From Altererythrobacter sp. (lineage in GTDB: Bacteria; Pseudomonadota; Alphaproteobacteria; Sphingomonadales; Sphingomonadaceae), in the NCBI GenBank assembly GCA_031178065.1, contig JAPSJS010000009.1, positions 1 to 64,000 on the forward strand: a stretch of DNA of 64,000 bases. The letters are read 5' to 3'. Below, piece by piece: positions 30,040-39,849 of the stretch. Under the pieces are notes generated by a model, which saw only the letters and a list, made by a program, of their open reading frames with translations, was not told where the DNA came from and ran no database searches. A program made the translations under genes and the position numbers. The first letter of the stretch is position 1; each line of letters starts with the position of its first letter.

Positions 30040-30597
30040 TCAAATTTCGATCCGCTGGACGGTGCCGTGGCTCTCGCCCGCCCCGTCCGCCCCGGGGTTG
30101 AGGCGCAGGAACTCGTAGTTGAGCAGCGTGGCGAAGAGAATCCACGCGAGGTACGGCAGCAGGAGCAGCGCTGCCGGCCGGCGAACCTGCCAGAACAGCA
30201 CGACCGTCGCGATCACCAGCAGGTCGAGCACCAGCAGGATGCCGAGCGCGGCGGTGATCTGGTGCATGCCGAAAAACACCGGCGTCCAGGCCAGGTTGAC
30301 CACGAACTGCACACCGAAGAGCGCGACCGCCGCCGCCCGCCCTCGCGCACCTGAGGCGGCGCAGACGAGCGCGAGCGCGAAGCCCATCACGGCGTAGAGG
30401 ATCGTCCACACGATCCCAAACCACATCGGCGGCGGGAATATTGCGGGCTTGATCAGGCCTGCGAACCATTCGTTCTCGGGGCCGCTCTGCGCGAGATTGC
30501 CGGCGAGGAAGCCGAGCAGCATGCAGGCGGGAACGGTGAACAGCGCCCAGCGCACGACGCTGGCGCGCAACTGTCCGCGCGAGGCGAGAGCGGTCAT
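30040..30597 (-). CDS. tspO: TspO/MBR-family membrane protein
   Basis: Five-helix outer- or inner-membrane protein binding tetrapyrroles. Homologues in Rhodobacter modulate photosynthesis genes in response to oxygen. The 185-residue product includes GPENEWFAGLIKPAIFPPPMWFGIVWTILYAVMG and FVVNLAWTPVFFGMHQITAALGILLVLDLLVI, the classical TspO signature. The start at 30597 (MTALASRGQ) was preferred because the upstream extension is Arg/Pro-rich and unlike the family. Confidence 0.88.
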   Translation of the reverse strand: MTALASRGQLRASVVRWALFTVPACMLLGFLAGNLAQSGPENEWFAGLIKPAIFPPPMWFGIVWTILYAVMGFALALVCAASGARGRAAAVALFGVQFVVNLAWTPVFFGMHQITAALGILLVLDLLVIATVVLFWQVRRPAALLLLPYLAWILFATLLNYEFLRLNPGADGAGESHGTVQRIEI

Positions 30598-30726
30598 CAA
30601 GTCCCCCGAAAGCCCCTGCCGCTCGAGTCGGCAGGTGCGGATATTGGCGGGCGCGGGAGGGGCGCGCAAGCAAGCCCGCACTTGGCGTGCCAGCGCGGGA
30701 TGGGGCCGCTCGTCAATAGACGTGGC

Positions 30727-31464
30727 TCACCCCCGCTCCGCCGAGATCAGAAACTCCACGTTCCCCTCCGGTCCCGTGATCGGGCTCTCGACGACCCCCT
30801 GCACCGCCCAACCCAGACCTTCGAGCCAGCTGCGCACTTCACCGCAAACGCGCGCGTGGAGCGCCGGATCGCGCACGACGCCGCCCTTGCCGACTTCCTC
30901 CCGGCCGACTTCGAACTGCGGCTTGATCAGCGCCACCAGCCGGCACTCGCGCGCGGCAAGTTCCAGCGGTCTTTCCAATACCTTGGCAAGCGAAATGAAG
31001 GACGCGTCGCAAACGACCCAGTTACATTTCCGGTCGATCTGTTCGTGCGTGAGAATGCGCGCGCTGGTCTGTTCGAGGACCGTCACGCGCGGGTCCTGCC
31101 GCAGCTTCCAGGCAAGCTGGTTGGTGCCCGAATCGACCGCGAAGACGTGTTCCGCACCGTTCTGCAGCAGCACGTCGGTGAAACCGCCGGTGGAGCTGCC
31201 GATATCCATCGCTACCGCCCCGGCCGGGTCGAGCGCGAAGTGCTCCAGCGCATGCGCCAGCTTGATCCCGCCCCGCGAAACCCACGGGTGATCGCGCCCG
31301 CGCACCTCCAGCGGCGCATCGTCCGGCAGTTGCTGACCGGCCTTGGCGAGCTTGGTTTCACCAGAGAACACGAGGCCCGCCATCACCAGCGCCTGCGCAC
31401 GGGTGCGGCTCTCCGCAAGGCCGCGGGCGACGAGCAACTGATCGAGGCGCTGTTTGGCAGGCAT
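30727..31464 (-). CDS. tlyA: TlyA-family rRNA 2'-O-methyltransferase
   Basis: Predicted S4-domain plus FtsJ-like methyltransferase that modifies 16S and/or 23S rRNA. Homologues are also called hemolysins. The 245-residue protein has the S4 domain QRLDQLLVARGLAESRTRAQALVMAG, then the SAM motif AMDIGSSTGGFTDVLLQNGAEHVFAVD, and VALIKPQFEVGRE. It diverges from the lipoprotein gene. Confidence 0.9.
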   Translation of the reverse strand: MPAKQRLDQLLVARGLAESRTRAQALVMAGLVFSGETKLAKAGQQLPDDAPLEVRGRDHPWVSRGGIKLAHALEHFALDPAGAVAMDIGSSTGGFTDVLLQNGAEHVFAVDSGTNQLAWKLRQDPRVTVLEQTSARILTHEQIDRKCNWVVCDASFISLAKVLERPLELAARECRLVALIKPQFEVGREEVGKGGVVRDPALHARVCGEVRSWLEGLGWAVQGVVESPITGPEGNVEFLISAERG

Positions 31465-31517
31465 GGACCCGAACCCCGTTAACGGTCATTGTCGCTTTGA
31501 GAAACCGGGAGATTCGC

Positions 31518-32057
31518 TTGAACTACCGCCGCGCCCTTGCCGTTGCCATGACCTGCCTCGCGCTCGCCTCCTGCGTCACTCCGGCGCCGGAGCCGGCCCC
31601 GCCCGCTCCTGCTCCCGAGCCAGCGCCCCCGCCGGCCCCGCCGCCGGCGGCCCCGCCGGCCTACGACAACTGGATGGATGCGCCGGCCACACCGGGCGAC
31701 TGGTACTTCCGCAGCACGGCAGGCGGATCGCAGGCGGTGTTCGGCCCGGCAAACAGCGAGGCGATCTTCGCCCTCACCTGCAATCGCGCCGAACGCACGA
31801 TCACGATGACCCGCGCCGGCGGCGCAGCCGGGGCAACGGCAATGCACATCCGCACCGAGACGAGCGAGCGCACGGTACCCGCGCAGCAAGCAGGCACCGA
31901 GCTCCCGATGCTCGCCGCGACACTGCCGGCGGTCGATCCGCTGCTGATGGCGATGGCGTTCTCGAAGGGGCGGTTCGCGGTCGAGACGCAAGGCCTCGCG
32001 ACGCTCTACATTCCAAGCTGGCCCGAAGTGACTCGGGTGATCGAGGATTGCCGGTAA
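31518..32057 (+). CDS. Proline-rich lipoprotein of unknown function
   Basis: Predicted 179-residue lipoprotein. The signal peptide ends with the lipobox ALASC, then comes an Ala/Pro repeat (APEPAPPAPAPEPAPPPAP) that could span the periplasm. A globular C-terminal domain follows (WYFRSTAGGSQAVFGPANSEAIFALTCN...VIEDCR). The TTG at 31518 has GGGAG five bases upstream. A TTG at 31497 in the same frame is a weaker alternative. Family unknown. Confidence 0.72.
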   Translation: MNYRRALAVAMTCLALASCVTPAPEPAPPAPAPEPAPPPAPPPAAPPAYDNWMDAPATPGDWYFRSTAGGSQAVFGPANSEAIFALTCNRAERTITMTRAGGAAGATAMHIRTETSERTVPAQQAGTELPMLAATLPAVDPLLMAMAFSKGRFAVETQGLATLYIPSWPEVTRVIEDCR

Positions 32058-32085
32058 ATGCCCGCGTTGGAGCGGCAACAAAAAA

Positions 32086-32135
32086 GGCCCACGAAACGCG
32101 GGCCACAGCGATCAATTCTGACGTGGGAAAAGTTT
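32086..32135. terminator. Bidirectional-looking terminator
   Basis: GGCCC-ACGAAACGC-GGGCC is followed on the minus strand by TTTTTTGTTG, a good intrinsic terminator in that direction. For the plus strand, CCCACG at 32088 pairs with CGTGGG at 32122, just before AAAAGTTTTTTT, giving an alternative terminator for the lipoprotein gene. Confidence 0.5.
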
Positions 32136-32259
32136 TTTTCAAGCCTTGTTTTCCAACACTCGCTGACTCACATTCGCACATGAGGCCAGCGGCGAGCGCG
32201 GTTCTCACCCGGCGGTGACACGCCGGGTTCGGCTTAATAGCGCGAAAGGAGGTGATCCG

Positions 32260-32316
32260 ATGTCTCATGGTTCAGCAGGGAGGTCGGTACGTTTCCGCGC
32301 GAGGCACTATCGCTGA
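32260..32316 (+). CDS. 18-residue small ORF with a full-length Shine-Dalgarno
   Basis: The peptide is MSHGSAGRSVRFRARHYR, Arg/Ser/His-rich. It is preceded seven bases upstream by AAAGGAGGTGATCC (32245-32258), a 14-base perfect complement to the canonical 3' end of 16S rRNA. The peptide has no run of Leu/Ile/Val codons, so it does not look like a branched-chain attenuator peptide despite lying before ilvE. The product has no recognised family. Confidence 0.45.
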   Translation: MSHGSAGRSVRFRARHYR

Positions 32317-32367
32317 GCAGACAGCGATAGAGGTTTCGTGAGCGGCGCTATCGGCCGCTGACCATGC

Positions 32368-32410
32368 GAAAGGTCGTTTCGGCTCAGGCCGAAGCGGCCT
32401 TTCTCATTTT
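32368..32410 (+). terminator. Strong intrinsic terminator upstream of ilvE
   Basis: Arms GAAAGGTCGTTTCGGC (32368-32383) and GCCGAAGCGGCCTTTC (32388-32403) form a 16-bp stem with two G-U pairs and a TCAG tetraloop. It is followed by TCATTTT. It lies 68 bases before the ilvE ATG and so closes the upstream RNA rather than ilvE. Confidence 0.75.
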
Positions 32411-32478
32411 GCGGCTCGGGGCTTTTCCGCGAAAGGATCGGTCTTGCCCTGCCCGCTTCTCCACATTACGCGGCGCCC

Positions 32479-33561
32479 ATGGATTTCGAACACATCCCCC
32501 ACGCCGCCCCCGTGCCCTCCGCCACGCGGGACGAGGCGCTCGCCAACCCCGGTTTCGGTACACTGTTCACCGATCACATGGTCGAGATCGACTATGATGC
32601 GGACAAGGGCGGATGGTTCACCGCGAGGGTCTGTCCGCGCCAGCCGATCAGCCTCGATCCGGCGGCGGCGGTGCTGCACTATGCGCAGGAGATCTTCGAG
32701 GGGATGAAGGCCTACCGGCAGGAAGACGGCGGGATCGCCCTCTTCCGGCCCGAGGCGAACGCGCGGCGCTTCAACCAGTCGGCCGACCGCATGGCCATGC
32801 CGCACCTGCCCGAGGAGCTGTTCCTCGAATCGATCCGCCGCCTGCTCTCGGTCGACAAGGACTGGTTCCCCACGGTCGAAGGCGGATCGCTCTACCTGCG
32901 GCCCTTCATGTTTGCGAGTGAGGCGTTCCTCGGCGTGCGCCCGGCGAAGCAGTACAAGTATCTGCTGATCGCGAGCCCTGCCGGGAACTACTTCAAGTCC
33001 GGCGCGCCCGCGGTGAAGATCTGGGTCAGCCGGGACTACGTGCGCGCGGCGCCCGGCGGTACGGGCGCCGCCAAGACCGGTGGCAACTACGCAGCAAGCC
33101 TGGTGCCCCAGGCCGAGGCGATCGAGATGGGGTGCGACCAGGTCGTGTTCCTCGATGCAGCCGAGCGCAAGTGGGTTGAGGAACTGGGCGGCATGAACCT
33201 GTTCTTCGTGTTCGACGACGGCAGCGTCGTCACCCCGCCGCTCAGCGGCACGATCCTGCCGGGAATCACCCGCGACAGCCTCATCCAGCTCCTGCGCGAG
33301 GAAGGGCTGGAAGTGCGCGAGGAACCATATTCCATCGACCAGTGGCGCGATGACGCGAACAGCGGACGCCTGCTCGAGACGATGGCCTGCGGCACCGCTG
33401 CGGTCGTCACCCCGGTCGGCACGGTCGCCGGGCGGGACGGCGAGTTCACCATCGGCAGCGGCGGGCCCGGCCAGCTCACGAGCAAGCTGCGTGAGAAGCT
33501 CGTCGGCATCCAGCGCGGCCGGATGGACGACACTTACGGCTGGGTCACGCGGTTGAGCTGA
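32479..33561 (+). CDS. ilvE: Branched-chain amino acid aminotransferase
   Basis: Class-IV PLP aminotransferase interconverting Leu/Ile/Val and their 2-oxoacids with glutamate. The 360-residue protein has [14 protein letters not shown], the PLP-lysine motif [17 protein letters not shown] with K199, and [29 protein letters not shown]. Length and motifs fit the larger bacterial/eukaryotic BCAT type. It is convergent with nadE with only 27 bases between. Confidence 0.94.
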   Translation: MDFEHIPHAAPVPSATRDEALANPGFGTLFTDHMVEIDYDADKGGWFTARVCPRQPISLDPAAAVLHYAQEIFEGMKAYRQEDGGIALFRPEANARRFNQSADRMAMPHLPEELFLESIRRLLSVDKDWFPTVEGGSLYLRPFMFASEAFLGVRPAKQYKYLLIASPAGNYFKSGAPAVKIWVSRDYVRAAPGGTGAAKTGGNYAASLVPQAEAIEMGCDQVVFLDAAERKWVEELGGMNLFFVFDDGSVVTPPLSGTILPGITRDSLIQLLREEGLEVREEPYSIDQWRDDANSGRLLETMACGTAAVVTPVGTVAGRDGEFTIGSGGPGQLTSKLREKLVGIQRGRMDDTYGWVTRLS

Positions 33562-33588
33562 TTCGGCTTCCTGTGCGCACCGTGCCCC

Positions 33589-35648
<2,060 letters not shown>

Positions 35649-35652
<4 letters not shown>

Positions 35653-36164
35653 GCGCGGAGCGCGTTGTCCACCATGTCCAGCGCGACTGCAAGCGCGGCG
35701 ATGCGCACGCCATCGCGGCCGATCGCGCCGAAGTGCTCCTCGCGGTGCGCGATCTCGCCCTTGTGAGCGCCGCAGGCGAAGTGGACGAGGCCTTCCTCGT
35801 CGTCGTCGTCGCCCGGCCCCGCGAAGCCGGTGATCGCCACGCCGATCCCCTCGCGGGAACGGGCGAGCGCGCCCCTCACCATGGCAATCGCGATCTCTCG
35901 GCTCACGGCCCCGCACCGCTCGAGCTCGTCGCGATCGACCATCAGCAGATCGCACTTGGCGTCGTCCGAATAGACGACAAAGCCGCGTTCGAAGATGTGA
36001 CTGCAACCGGGAACGTCGGTCAGCAGCGCCGCGAGCAGCCCGCCGGTGCAGCTTTCGGCGGTGATCAGCGGGATCTCGCGCTCGGCCGCACGCTCGAGCA
36101 CGTCGCAAGCCTTTCGTGACAGGTCCTCGGGCAGGATCGGGTCGAGGGTTTCGGTCTTGGTCAC
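35649..36164 (-). CDS. pncC: CinA-family nicotinamide-nucleotide amidohydrolase
   Basis: Deamidates NMN to nicotinate mononucleotide, recycling NAD breakdown products. The 171-residue CinA C-terminal-type domain has ITAESCTGGLLAALLTDVPGCS, FERGFVVYSDDAK and VGVAITGFAGPG, of normal length. An odd acidic insert GDDDDEEG follows the last motif. ATGA overlap with nadE puts two NAD-metabolism enzymes in one unit. Confidence 0.88.
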
Positions 36165-37174
36165 GCGGCAAGCAACTCCTCGGCGCCGGGCGCCTGCTCG
36201 AGCAATTCGATCAGCCCGCGTTCCTCACGGGTTAGCCACTGGGTCGCACGCGGCAGTTGCAGGCTGACGCGCCACTCCTCCTGCCGCTCGACCAGACCGA
36301 TCACGGCGGGGTGGACATAGCTCTTGCGGGTCACCGCAGGCGTATTGCCGAGATGCTCGGCGACGATGTCGAGCATGGCCTTGAGCGGCAGCCGCTCTTT
36401 CGCCTCAGCCAACATCTGGAAGCCCAGCACGCTCGCGTGCCAGGTGCGGAAGTTCTTGGCAGTGAAATGCTCGCCCATGGTCTCGCACAAGTATTGGTTC
36501 ACATCGTGCGAGCCAACCGCGTGCAGTTCGCCCTCATCGTCGGTGTACTGGAACACGTGCTGCCCGGGCAGGTCCTGCATCATGCGCACCACCCGGGCGA
36601 GCGCCCCATCGGTCAGCGAGACCTCGCGCAGCTTGCCCGACTTGCCCTTGTAGCGCAGCCGCAGCGTACGCCCGGTCACTTCGGCATGACGTTGGCGCAG
36701 CGTGGTTGCGCCGTAGCTTCGGTTCGCCTTGGCGTACCCCTCGTTCCCGATCCGCATCGCGCCGAGGTCGAGCAGGCGTACAACGCTCGCGATCGCGCGC
36801 TCGCGGGTGAGCCTGCGGCCGGAGAGGTCCTCCTCCACGCGCTTGCGGACCAGCGGCAGGAGATTGCCGAAGACGAGGCAGCCGTCGAACTTCTCCCCCT
36901 CGCGCGCGGCGCGGAAATCCGGGTGATAGCGATACTGCTTGCGTCCCTTGGCATCGATGCCCGTGGCCAGGATGTGTCCGTTCGGCGCGGGGCAGAACCA
37001 CGCGTCGGCATAGGCCGGCGGCAGGGCGATCGCGTTCAGGCGCTTGCGCTCCGCTGGGTCGCGGATCAGCCCGCCATGTACGTCGTAGTAGGCCCAGCCC
37101 TTCCCCGCCCGCTTACGCGTGATGCCCGGCAGCTCGTCGTCGACATAGATGAGCTTGGGCGCGCGGGTGGCCAT
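36161..37174 (-). CDS. Poxvirus-type DNA topoisomerase IB
   Basis: Relaxes supercoiled DNA by a 3'-phosphotyrosyl nick. The 337-residue protein has an N-terminal DNA-clamp domain and a catalytic domain with MRIGNEGYAKANRSYGATTLR, a lysine-containing RLRYKGKSGK hairpin, FTAKNFRTWHASVL, and the nucleophile Y286 in VTRKSYVHPAVI. It is a typical bacterial chromosomal homologue. It is the first gene of the topoIB-pncC-nadE run, overlapping pncC by four bases. Confidence 0.93.
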   Translation of the reverse strand: MATRAPKLIYVDDELPGITRKRAGKGWAYYDVHGGLIRDPAERKRLNAIALPPAYADAWFCPAPNGHILATGIDAKGRKQYRYHPDFRAAREGEKFDGCLVFGNLLPLVRKRVEEDLSGRRLTRERAIASVVRLLDLGAMRIGNEGYAKANRSYGATTLRQRHAEVTGRTLRLRYKGKSGKLREVSLTDGALARVVRMMQDLPGQHVFQYTDDEGELHAVGSHDVNQYLCETMGEHFTAKNFRTWHASVLGFQMLAEAKERLPLKAMLDIVAEHLGNTPAVTRKSYVHPAVIGLVERQEEWRVSLQLPRATQWLTREERGLIELLEQAPGAEELLAA

Positions 37175-37259
37175 GCGGAATGCAACCGCGCTTCCCGCTT
37201 GCGGTTCCGCGTGTGCCGACCCATTTCGTGCGTTCGACGCACAAACAGGGAGCCCCCCG

Positions 37260-38105
37260 ATGGCCGATCCGACCTACACCCCGCCCGAAGTCTGGACGTA
37301 TAGCGAGAACGGCGGGAAGTTCGCCGGCATCAACCGCCCGACCGCCGGTGCGCGCGAGGAGCGCGATCTGCCGGTTGGCGAGCATCCGTTCCAGCTCTAC
37401 TCGCTCGCCACGCCCAACGGGGTGAAGGCCGGCGTGATGCTGGAGGAACTGCTCGAGGCCGGACATGACGCTGAATACGACGCCTGGACGATCCAGATTT
37501 CGGAAGGCGACCAGTTCACCAGCGGCTTCGTCGGCGTGAACTCGAACAGCAAGATCCCCGCCCTGCTCGACCGCAGCGGGCCGGAGCCCGTGCGGGTGTT
37601 CGAAAGCGGCGCCATCCTGATGCACCTGGCGGAGAAGTTCGGCGCTCTCCTGCCCACCGACCGCACCCGCGCCGAAGTACTGAGCTGGCTGTTCTGGCAG
37701 GTCGGCAGCGCCCCGTTCATCGGCGGCGGCTTCGGCCACTTCTACGCCTATGCGCCCGAGAAGTACGAATACCCGATTAACCGCTACGCCATGGAAACCA
37801 AGCGGCTGTTCGACGTCGCCAACCAGCGCCTGGCACAGAGCGAATATCTGGGCGGGAAGGACTACACCATCGCCGACATCGCAACTTGGCCCTGGCTCTC
37901 CCCTTTCGTCCTCGGCGGCATCTACGGCGAAGCGCGCCAGTTCCTCTCGATCCACGAATACGAGCATGTCGAGCGCTGGGTCAGGCAAATCGCCGAGCGC
38001 CCGGCGGTCCGCCGCGGCCGCATCGTCAACAAGACCTGGGGCGAGGACGACGAGCAACTGCGCGAACGGCATTCGGCTGCCGATTTCGAGGGCAAGAAGG
38101 TCTGA
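37260..38105 (+). CDS. yghU: YghU-like glutathione S-transferase / disulfide-bond oxidoreductase
   Basis: A 281-residue GST-fold protein of the nu class, which uses two glutathiones in disulfide reduction. An N-terminal thioredoxin-like domain (HPFQLYSLATPNGVKAGVMLEELL, GVNSNSKIPALLD, VFESGAILMHLAEKFGALLP) is followed by an all-helical domain (YLGGKDYTIADIATWPWL). The start at 37260 lies just after AGCCCCCCG. It stands directly upstream of tRNA-Gln. Confidence 0.87.
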   Translation: MADPTYTPPEVWTYSENGGKFAGINRPTAGAREERDLPVGEHPFQLYSLATPNGVKAGVMLEELLEAGHDAEYDAWTIQISEGDQFTSGFVGVNSNSKIPALLDRSGPEPVRVFESGAILMHLAEKFGALLPTDRTRAEVLSWLFWQVGSAPFIGGGFGHFYAYAPEKYEYPINRYAMETKRLFDVANQRLAQSEYLGGKDYTIADIATWPWLSPFVLGGIYGEARQFLSIHEYEHVERWVRQIAERPAVRRGRIVNKTWGEDDEQLRERHSAADFEGKKV

Positions 38106-38153
38106 TCGCCCCCTTCCCCTGGCGGATCAAACCGCTATAGGGGCCCGCGCTGC

Positions 38154-38228
38154 TGGGGCGTCGCCAAGTGGTAAGGCACCGGTTTTTGGTACCGGCATTC
38201 GCAGGTTCGAATCCTGCCGCCCCAGCCA
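38154..38228 (+). tRNA. tRNA-Gln (anticodon TTG)
   Basis: A complete cloverleaf is visible. The acceptor stem TGGGGCG pairs with CGCCCCA, and the D arm is GCC..GGC. The anticodon stem-loop CCGGT-TTTTGGT-ACCGG has anticodon TTG, and the T arm is GCAGG-TTCGAAT-CCTGC. The discriminator is G and CCA is encoded (38226-38228). It is the likely insertion site for the element whose remnants follow. Confidence 0.95.
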
Positions 38229-38253
38229 ACGCTGATCTAAGTGCCTGATGTTG

Positions 38254-38275
38254 CTGACCAACTTCAGTTGGTCAG
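38254..38275. repeat. Perfect 10-bp palindrome after tRNA-Gln
   Basis: CTGACCAACT-TC-AGTTGGTCAG forms a perfect hairpin about 25 bases after the tRNA. No uridine run follows, so it is not a typical terminator. It could be a site left from the integrated element, for example a directionality or arm-type site. Confidence 0.5.
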
Positions 38276-38339
38276 TCGCCGCGGCACGCACTCACTGTGC
38301 AGCAGGGTGTGCCAGCGCGCTGACCGGAAAAGGTCGCGC

Positions 38340-38555
38340 ATGTCGTTCCAGCATCTCTACCTTAGGGGCCACGTCTTCTGGTGGCGCCGAATTCATCGAC
38401 TCTCCGATAGCCGAACGCTGAATCTGAGGTTATCCTTGAGAACTTACGAGCGATCGCAAGCAGTTAGCCGGGGGGCTGCGCTGACTGCCGCGACAGGGGG
38501 CGTGGTCACAATGTTGGGAAGTCGAATTCGGGCCGCGTCTGTGACGCCGACGGAG
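38340..38555 (+). pseudogene. Tyrosine-recombinase (integrase) N-terminal remnant
   Basis: The frame from 38340 reads MSFQHLYLRGHVFWWRR, then SRTLNLRLSLRTYERSQAVSR. This resembles the N-terminal arm-binding region of site-specific integrases (the LYLRGxxxWWRRR...LSLRT pattern). No core-binding or catalytic domain follows: after about 70 residues the sequence changes to an aldo/keto-reductase-like remnant in the same frame. The position right after tRNA-Gln is where an integrase gene is expected. Confidence 0.55.
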
Positions 38556-38702
38556 GCAAGCGTGGATCAACTGACCGACAATATCGGCGCAACGAAAGTT
38601 CGGCTGTAGGCGGATGATCTCGCCACACTGGATGAACTTAGCCGGCTTCCGGCGGAGTACCCGGGATGGATGCTGGAGCGTCAGGGCAGCTACCGCACCT
38701 GA
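38556..38702 (+). pseudogene. Aldo/keto reductase C-terminal remnant with internal stop
   Basis: The frame reads ASVDQLTDNIGATKVRL, then a TAG stop at 38607, then in the same frame ADDLATLDELSRLPAEYPG followed by WMLERQGSYRT and a TGA at 38700-38702. This matches the conserved C-terminus of aldo/keto reductases (VEQLxDNLGA...LDxVSxLPPEYPGWMLERQG). Only about the last 50 residues survive. Confidence 0.65.
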
Positions 38703-38898
38703 AGATTGGCGGCGTCTCAGCGGCGGCGCTACTCACTCACAGCTGCATTAGACGCTCGTTGCCGCCAGTCGTGCGATGATGCGATGCAGCCTTGAGCAGA
38801 CTCCGGATTCCAGCGCATCCCCGCGCGCCAGCCGTTCGCTAGGAGCGCTCGAATTTGCGCGCAGCCCGGGACGGCGGAGAGCCATGCGAGACCGCTCG
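38703..38898. other. Non-coding remainder before the S41 peptidase gene
   Basis: About 200 bases containing no frame with recognisable protein similarity. With the preceding remnants and the hairpin at 38254, the whole 38229-38898 stretch (670 bases) contains no intact gene. Confidence 0.5.
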
Positions 38899-39804
38899 TC
38901 AAGGCGACAGCCGATCCTCCAGTGCCCGCCGCGCGAGATAGAGCGGATCGTCGCCTCCCGGAAGGTCGGGACGAACCCCCGAGCCTTCCCAGTTGGCACC
39001 GGTCGTCAGGTTGACCGGCCGCGCGTCCGGTATCGAGATCGCATACCTCTCGCCAAGGTCGACAGGTTCGCCAATCAGATTGGCGACACCGCCGCTGCGA
39101 GAACCGACAATAAGGGCACGCCCGAGCGCCTGGAGCGAATAAGCGACGAACTCGGAAGCAGACCCGGATCTCCTGTCGATGAGAATGGCAACGGGTCGCG
39201 CAGTCCCGCCAAGGGGCAGCTCGAGCGCCGGCAGACTTTCGCTTGACGTTCCGCGACGCCGCTCAATCGTCTGCACCGCCTTTGCCGTGGGCGCCAGGGC
39301 GCGAACCATGTGCTGTGCGGTACGCGCGTCGCCCCCGCCATTCCCCCGGAGATCGATGATGAGGCTGTTGGCGTCCGACAAAAGCGTCGCAGCAGCCTCC
39401 AATTTCGGCTTGGCGAGATCCCAGGGATAGAAACTTGAGATCCGCAGATAACCGACATTACCCTCGAGCACCTTGGCCTCGCGAACGCCGGCGTTGACGT
39501 TAGCGCTTTCCGAACGCCATGCCATGAGCCAATCCTCTGCTCCAGCGTCGCTCCCCGGCCGCTCGAACATGAAGTGCGGATCGTAGCTGTCGAGGAGGAG
39601 GTTCGTTTCGGCGACGAAGGCAGCCTCCTCCAAACATGTTCGCTGCCGAGCTTCCGCTGCCTCCTCCTGCAGACGGCGCGCAATCCGGCTCGCCATGTCC
39701 TCTTCGAAGTACCGCGTTTCGATGGCGCTCGCTGCGGCCTCCAAGGCGGCCGCCTGCTGGGGACAGGCGCCTGCGGCTGCGAGCGCAAGAATAGGAACTA
39801 GCAT
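38899..39804 (-). CDS. S41-family (IRBP/Tsp-like) serine peptidase
   Basis: A 301-residue protein with a probable short N-terminal signal region and the S41 core. This comprises GNVGYLRISSFYPWD, SLIIDLRGNGGGDARTAQHMV, the serine segment RSGSASEFVAYSLQALGRALIVGSRSGG, and a nucleotide-fold end SIPDARPVNLTTGANWEGSGVRPD. It lacks a PDZ domain, resembling the interphotoreceptor-retinoid-binding-like branch. It is divergent from a MarR regulator that shares a palindrome-containing promoter. The substrate is unknown. Confidence 0.8.
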   Translation of the reverse strand: MLVPILALAAAGACPQQAAALEAAASAIETRYFEEDMASRIARRLQEEAAEARQRTCLEEAAFVAETNLLLDSYDPHFMFERPGSDAGAEDWLMAWRSESANVNAGVREAKVLEGNVGYLRISSFYPWDLAKPKLEAAATLLSDANSLIIDLRGNGGGDARTAQHMVRALAPTAKAVQTIERRRGTSSESLPALELPLGGTARPVAILIDRRSGSASEFVAYSLQALGRALIVGSRSGGVANLIGEPVDLGERYAISIPDARPVNLTTGANWEGSGVRPDLPGGDDPLYLARRALEDRLSP

Positions 39805-39820
39805 CGGTCTATCCTTGTTT

Positions 39821-39838
39821 TACATAAGGACTTATGTA
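39821..39838. promoter_or_regulatory. Perfect palindrome TACATAAG-GA-CTTATGTA between divergent genes
   Basis: The 8-bp perfect inverted repeat with a 2-base spacer lies in the 45-base gap between the peptidase and marR genes, close to both starts. MarR-family regulators typically bind such dyads to control themselves and a divergent gene. Confidence 0.65.
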
Positions 39839-39849
39839 TAAGCACGCAT

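Larger units (their letters stand above)
32207..32410 (+). ncRNA. Candidate structured RNA carrying an 18-codon ORF
   Basis: A compact run of elements: hairpin ACCCGGCG/CGCCGGGT (32207-32228); an extended ribosome-binding site and small ORF; hairpin CTATCGCTG/CAGCGATAG (32307-32330, a perfect 9-bp stem with a 6-base loop overlapping the ORF stop); hairpin AGCGGC/GCCGCT (32341-32359); and a 16-bp terminator stem ending in TCATTTT. The layout suggests a dual-function small RNA, or a leader upstream of ilvE, that ends before ilvE. The boundaries are inferred, and no promoter was identified. Confidence 0.45.
32058..32478. other. Structured RNA region between lipoprotein gene and ilvE
   Basis: This 421-base gap contains five hairpins and a very short ORF (see entries at 32207-32410). 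GGCCCACGAAACGCGGGCC at 32086-32104 forms a hairpin preceded on the plus strand by AAAAAA, so it reads as a terminator for minus-strand transcription. CCCACG/CGTGGG (32088-32093, 32122-32127) followed by TTTTTTT could terminate the plus strand. Confidence 0.6.

Noticed and set aside
35653-36171. Upstream extension of the nadE reading frame
   Set aside because: It overlaps pncC in another frame; the nitrilase domain clearly begins at the ATG at 35652.
38254-38275. Rho-independent terminator after tRNA-Gln
   Set aside because: The palindrome is perfect but no uridine-rich tail follows on either strand, so it is listed only as a palindrome.
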